A stretch of DNA of 64,000 nt from Halorhodospira halochloris. Lineage in GTDB: Bacteria > Pseudomonadota > Gammaproteobacteria > Nitrococcales > Halorhodospiraceae. Of the stretch, positions 62,701-64,000 are shown piece by piece (the stretch's first letter is position 1; the number at the start of each line of letters is the position of its first letter). The stretch spans positions 248,001-312,000 of the forward strand of contig NZ_AP017372.2 in the NCBI RefSeq assembly GCF_002356555.2, in the 5' to 3' direction. The notes under the pieces are model-generated. The model searched no databases and had not been told where the DNA came from. It saw only the letters and a program-made list of their open reading frames with translations. The translations under genes were made by a program, and so were the position numbers.

Positions 62701-63476
62701 CTGGCGATGAGTCGCTGTTGCAGGTGTTACGCGGGCGGGTCGGTAAAGAGCTGTTGATAACCTTCCGCCGTCCTGACGATGGCCCCAATGTTGAGCGTCA
62801 GGCGCTGATCACACCGATCAGTTTCAGTGAGCTAGCGCGCCTGAAATACGACGACTTTAAGCGGCGCAGCCGGAATAAGGTTGCCGAACTCTCCGAGGGG
62901 CGCTTGGGCTACGTGCATATCCAGGCGATGAACCACGTCTCGCTAGAGCGGTTCCAGGCCGATCTTTATGCCGCCGCGCACGGTAAGGAAGGGCTCATCA
63001 TCGATGTGCGCAACAACGGCGGCGGCCATACCACTGATCGGATCCTCACCTCGCTGATGTCGCCGGTCCATGCCTTTACTCTCCCGGCAGGTGCCGATGA
63101 GAATGAGACCGGCCACTACCCCCAGGATCGGCTTGATGCGCCACGCTATACGGCCCCGGCAAATATGCTGGCCAATGAGAAGAGCTATTCGAATGCGGAG
63201 ATCCTCGCCCACGCCTTTCGCACCTTGAATAGAGGCACCCTAGTCGGTGAGCAGACATATGGCGGGGTAATCTCCACCGGCAGCCGCACCTTGATCGACG
63301 GGGCCACGGTGCGGCGTCCGTTCCGGGGCTGGTATCTGCCTGATGGCACGGATATGGAGCATAATGGGGCCCAGCCCGATATCCACATAGAGCAGCGTCC
63401 CGAGGATGAAGTGGCCGGTCGTGACAGGCAGCTGGAGAAGGCGGTGGAGGATCTGCTTGAGCGGTTAGATTCCTGA
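59757..63476 (+). CDS. Tricorn-type S41 protease with propeller and PDZ domains
   Basis: This 1239-residue exported peptidase resembles archaeal tricorn protease. The start is TTG with AGGAG 7 nt upstream. A signal peptide (MLRKLFCLICIVAMGCFTVL) is followed by WD40-like propeller repeats (LSPDGEEIVFSWGGDLW; SPDGLTLYFTSDADG; SPDSRYIAYSQ). An Asp/Pro-rich linker (about 440-560) interrupts the second propeller. A C1 region, a PDZ domain (about 920-1010) and an S41 catalytic domain follow, with IDVRNNGGGHTTD and a nucleophile region SYSNAEILAHAFR (about 1142-1154). It probably degrades peptides in the periplasm. Confidence 0.9.
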   Translation: MLRKLFCLICIVAMGCFTVLTAAEREAVELPRFPSLSPDGEEIVFSWGGDLWRVGSDGGEATRLTAHQFDDLYSSWSGNGQWLVFNSMRDGYLNLYRMRRDGSELSQLTYSDRFIRSPDYSEDSDGEPVITFSSYLEGDVYREQRPYSLSPQGGEHSRLLEAFGSEPRLSPNGERVVFTRGGYYHGWNRRHYQGPEARNIWVYDFASEQFSAITSRDGDDGRARWLDDETLIFMSDREDRTVNLYRVALTENGSCDSQQDSADEPCEPISAAQAERLTPFDERDVRYFDVAPDAEKAVLQVWDSLYTLDLADPEAEPVKLSLRAGEVGRDKHELRRIDRDVTEAALSPDGQVMAYIAYGRVYVRNLDEHSPTRRVSPPNHARHKDLAWSPDGLTLYFTSDADGSESIYAARVLLTRDEIEQAYQQPGYELPTAAIDELPATRAPIAEEEADQQRPDEPERQQPERQPRQEDQRPADAENDSGASGVDEDPFGPHEPPDPIDPQPDPDPADPDPMGPDPLDPQPDPVEPEPSEPVADPDTVPEDELTDEVAEDADVEGLLDPERWHEAVQFVVSPLIADEQSSDRQASPSPDGNYLAFRRGRGDLKIKDLSSGEIEKLVPGWDSSIEWRWSPDSRYIAYSQNDLNFAANIFVVPVDGSHEPVNITRHPRNDLNPRWSQDGRKLAFISNRSNETYDIYRVYLDRGLERYSPRDITRYYRDSRRAAGQLEPLPVDLDERAAKLEELEEQPAELDLENAWRRVERVTATPVNEYALEITPGGDRYTFNRSGEGLMLRSWDGSESKRLGGVASVQQLSLTGDRLVYVSGGRAGVVKLDNAKHERPDISDRLRIDLREQSLQKFHEAARVIEEGFYRPDMKGLDWQGLVADYESLIERARTPSEFSDIANQLMGELAASHMGVNNPGDYIQRREPSGRLGIEHERVELADGVSGYRVLSLVPEGPAAEEPMPLRPGDVITAVEQQRFAGDESLLQVLRGRVGKELLITFRRPDDGPNVERQALITPISFSELARLKYDDFKRRSRNKVAELSEGRLGYVHIQAMNHVSLERFQADLYAAAHGKEGLIIDVRNNGGGHTTDRILTSLMSPVHAFTLPAGADENETGHYPQDRLDAPRYTAPANMLANEKSYSNAEILAHAFRTLNRGTLVGEQTYGGVISTGSRTLIDGATVRRPFRGWYLPDGTDMEHNGAQPDIHIEQRPEDEVAGRDRQLEKAVEDLLERLDS

Positions 63477-63548
63477 CTTTCTAAACCTCAGGAGAGTATT
63501 ACCAGATAGCACCCAAACGCGTCCTCGGCCGCAAGTATGGGACCGTAA

Positions 63549-63557
63549 AGCCTCCAG
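63549..63557 (-). repeat. Fragment of an older palindromic element at the insertion site of copy K
   Basis: AAGCCTCCAG just before copy K equals part of the element loop (ATGAAGCCTCCAGGG in reverse orientation). Copy K may therefore have inserted into a relic, as copy C did. The match is short. Confidence 0.4.
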
Positions 63558-63712
63558 GGGCGCCTCTAACACTCCCCTCGAGCCACAACCGGCTACCCCG
63601 GTGTGGAGGACGCCGTGAATCCATCCCTGGAGGCTTCATGGCGCCATCCCTGGCGCCAAGACCTCCACACCGGGGTAGCCGGTTGTGGCTCGAGGGGAGT
63701 GTTAGAGGCTAC
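63558..63712 (+). mobile_element. Palindromic MITE-like element, copy K
   Basis: This 155-bp forward copy has private arms: CTCGAGCCACAACCGGCTA pairs exactly with TAGCCGGTTGTGGCTCGAG, and CCTCTAACACTCCC with GGGAGTGTTAGAGG. TCCAG flanks both sides (63553-63557 and 63713-63717). It lies between the convergent tricorn-type and hydrolase genes. Confidence 0.92.
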
Positions 63713-63767
63713 TCCAGAGACCGACTTACGGTGTCCCAATATGTGCGCTTACTGACGCGTTTGGGCG

Positions 63768-64000
63768 CTACCTGGCAAAACTCTCCTGGAGTTTAGCGTC
63801 AGCAATATTGAAAATGATCTCTAGGGTTCGGGCGGGGTCCTCCTCATGGGCAAAATGGCCTAGCCCATCAAGCCGTATTACGCTCGCCCGCGGCATCCGG
63901 TTGGCAACATCGACGGCCTCGTCTGGATCGACCAGACCGTCCTCCTCGCCTGCCACCAGCACTACCGGCAAATCAAGTTTAGATAAGTGCGGCTCGAGTT
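63768..64000 (-). CDS. Alpha/beta hydrolase, C-terminal part (runs off the window)
   Basis: The frame is open from the window edge to the TAG at 63768, giving the last 76 residues of a longer protein. LPVVLVAGEEDGLVDP carries the acidic residue and LDGLGHFAHEEDP the histidine of the alpha/beta hydrolase triad. The nucleophile lies beyond the edge, so the substrate class cannot be named. An internal TTG at 63971 is not a start. Confidence 0.8.
   Translation of the reverse strand, partial: LEPHLSKLDLPVVLVAGEEDGLVDPDEAVDVANRMPRASVIRLDGLGHFAHEEDPARTLEIIFNIADAKLQESFAR

Noticed and set aside
1-63712. Possible CRISPR array from the repeated palindromes
   Set aside because: Copies are kilobases apart, contain no regularly spaced unique spacers, and no cas gene is present.

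Overview
The window is a GC-rich gammaproteobacterial chromosome segment, most likely from a halophilic purple sulfur bacterium of the Ectothiorhodospiraceae (Halorhodospira-like). This is an inference. It rests on the class III PHA synthase pair PhaE/PhaC with PhaR and PhaB, on the very acidic periplasmic proteins (Pal, CpoB, BamC and a DPW-repeat protein), and on the gammaproteobacterial gene order yebC-ruvCAB-tolQRAB-pal-cpoB and dapA-bamC. No photosynthesis gene is present to confirm it.

Layout. 0.2-5.8 kb: aspS, the RNA ligase gene rtcB, a small membrane protein and a PepSY/flavodoxin/FNR fusion reductase. 6.0-15.5 kb: a complete recC-recB-recD operon on the minus strand. 15.7-24.2 kb: tRNA-Lys(UUU), the Tol-Pal operon (with about 66 Glu-Pro dipeptides in TolA), ruvBAC and yebC, all on the minus strand. 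24.3-31.1 kb: a 58-residue ORF coupled to pabB, an HDOD protein, and the PHA cluster phaR, phaB, phaC, phaE with a candidate small RNA between phaB and phaC. 31.2-43.0 kb: housekeeping genes (bepA-like protease, perM-like permease, PIN/PhoH ATPase, gcvR, dapA, bamC, purL, galU). 43.3-46.3 kb: cstA, a 89-residue protein ending Cys-Cys and an ArsA-type ATPase. 46.7-51.4 kb: uspA, hsp20, a NaChBac-type sodium channel, copZ-like and copA. 51.4-58.5 kb: a large SEC-C protein and a YhaO/YhaN-type nuclease-ATPase pair. 58.9-63.5 kb: an acidic secreted repeat protein and a tricorn-type protease. The window ends inside an alpha/beta hydrolase gene.

The outstanding feature is a family of about 150-bp interspersed palindromes: nine full or near-full copies plus relics. 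Each has a conserved core (CCCCGGTGTGGAGG ... CCTCCACACCGGGG around an oriented, asymmetric loop). The outer arms differ between copies but stay self-complementary within each copy. Several copies are flanked by short direct duplications (CATAG, CACAG, TGGAG, TCCAG), and one copy has inserted into an older one. They therefore behave like non-autonomous mobile elements (MITEs). Six sit between the 3' ends of convergent genes, where a long hairpin could act as a terminator or mRNA 3' protector. No transposase is present in the window.
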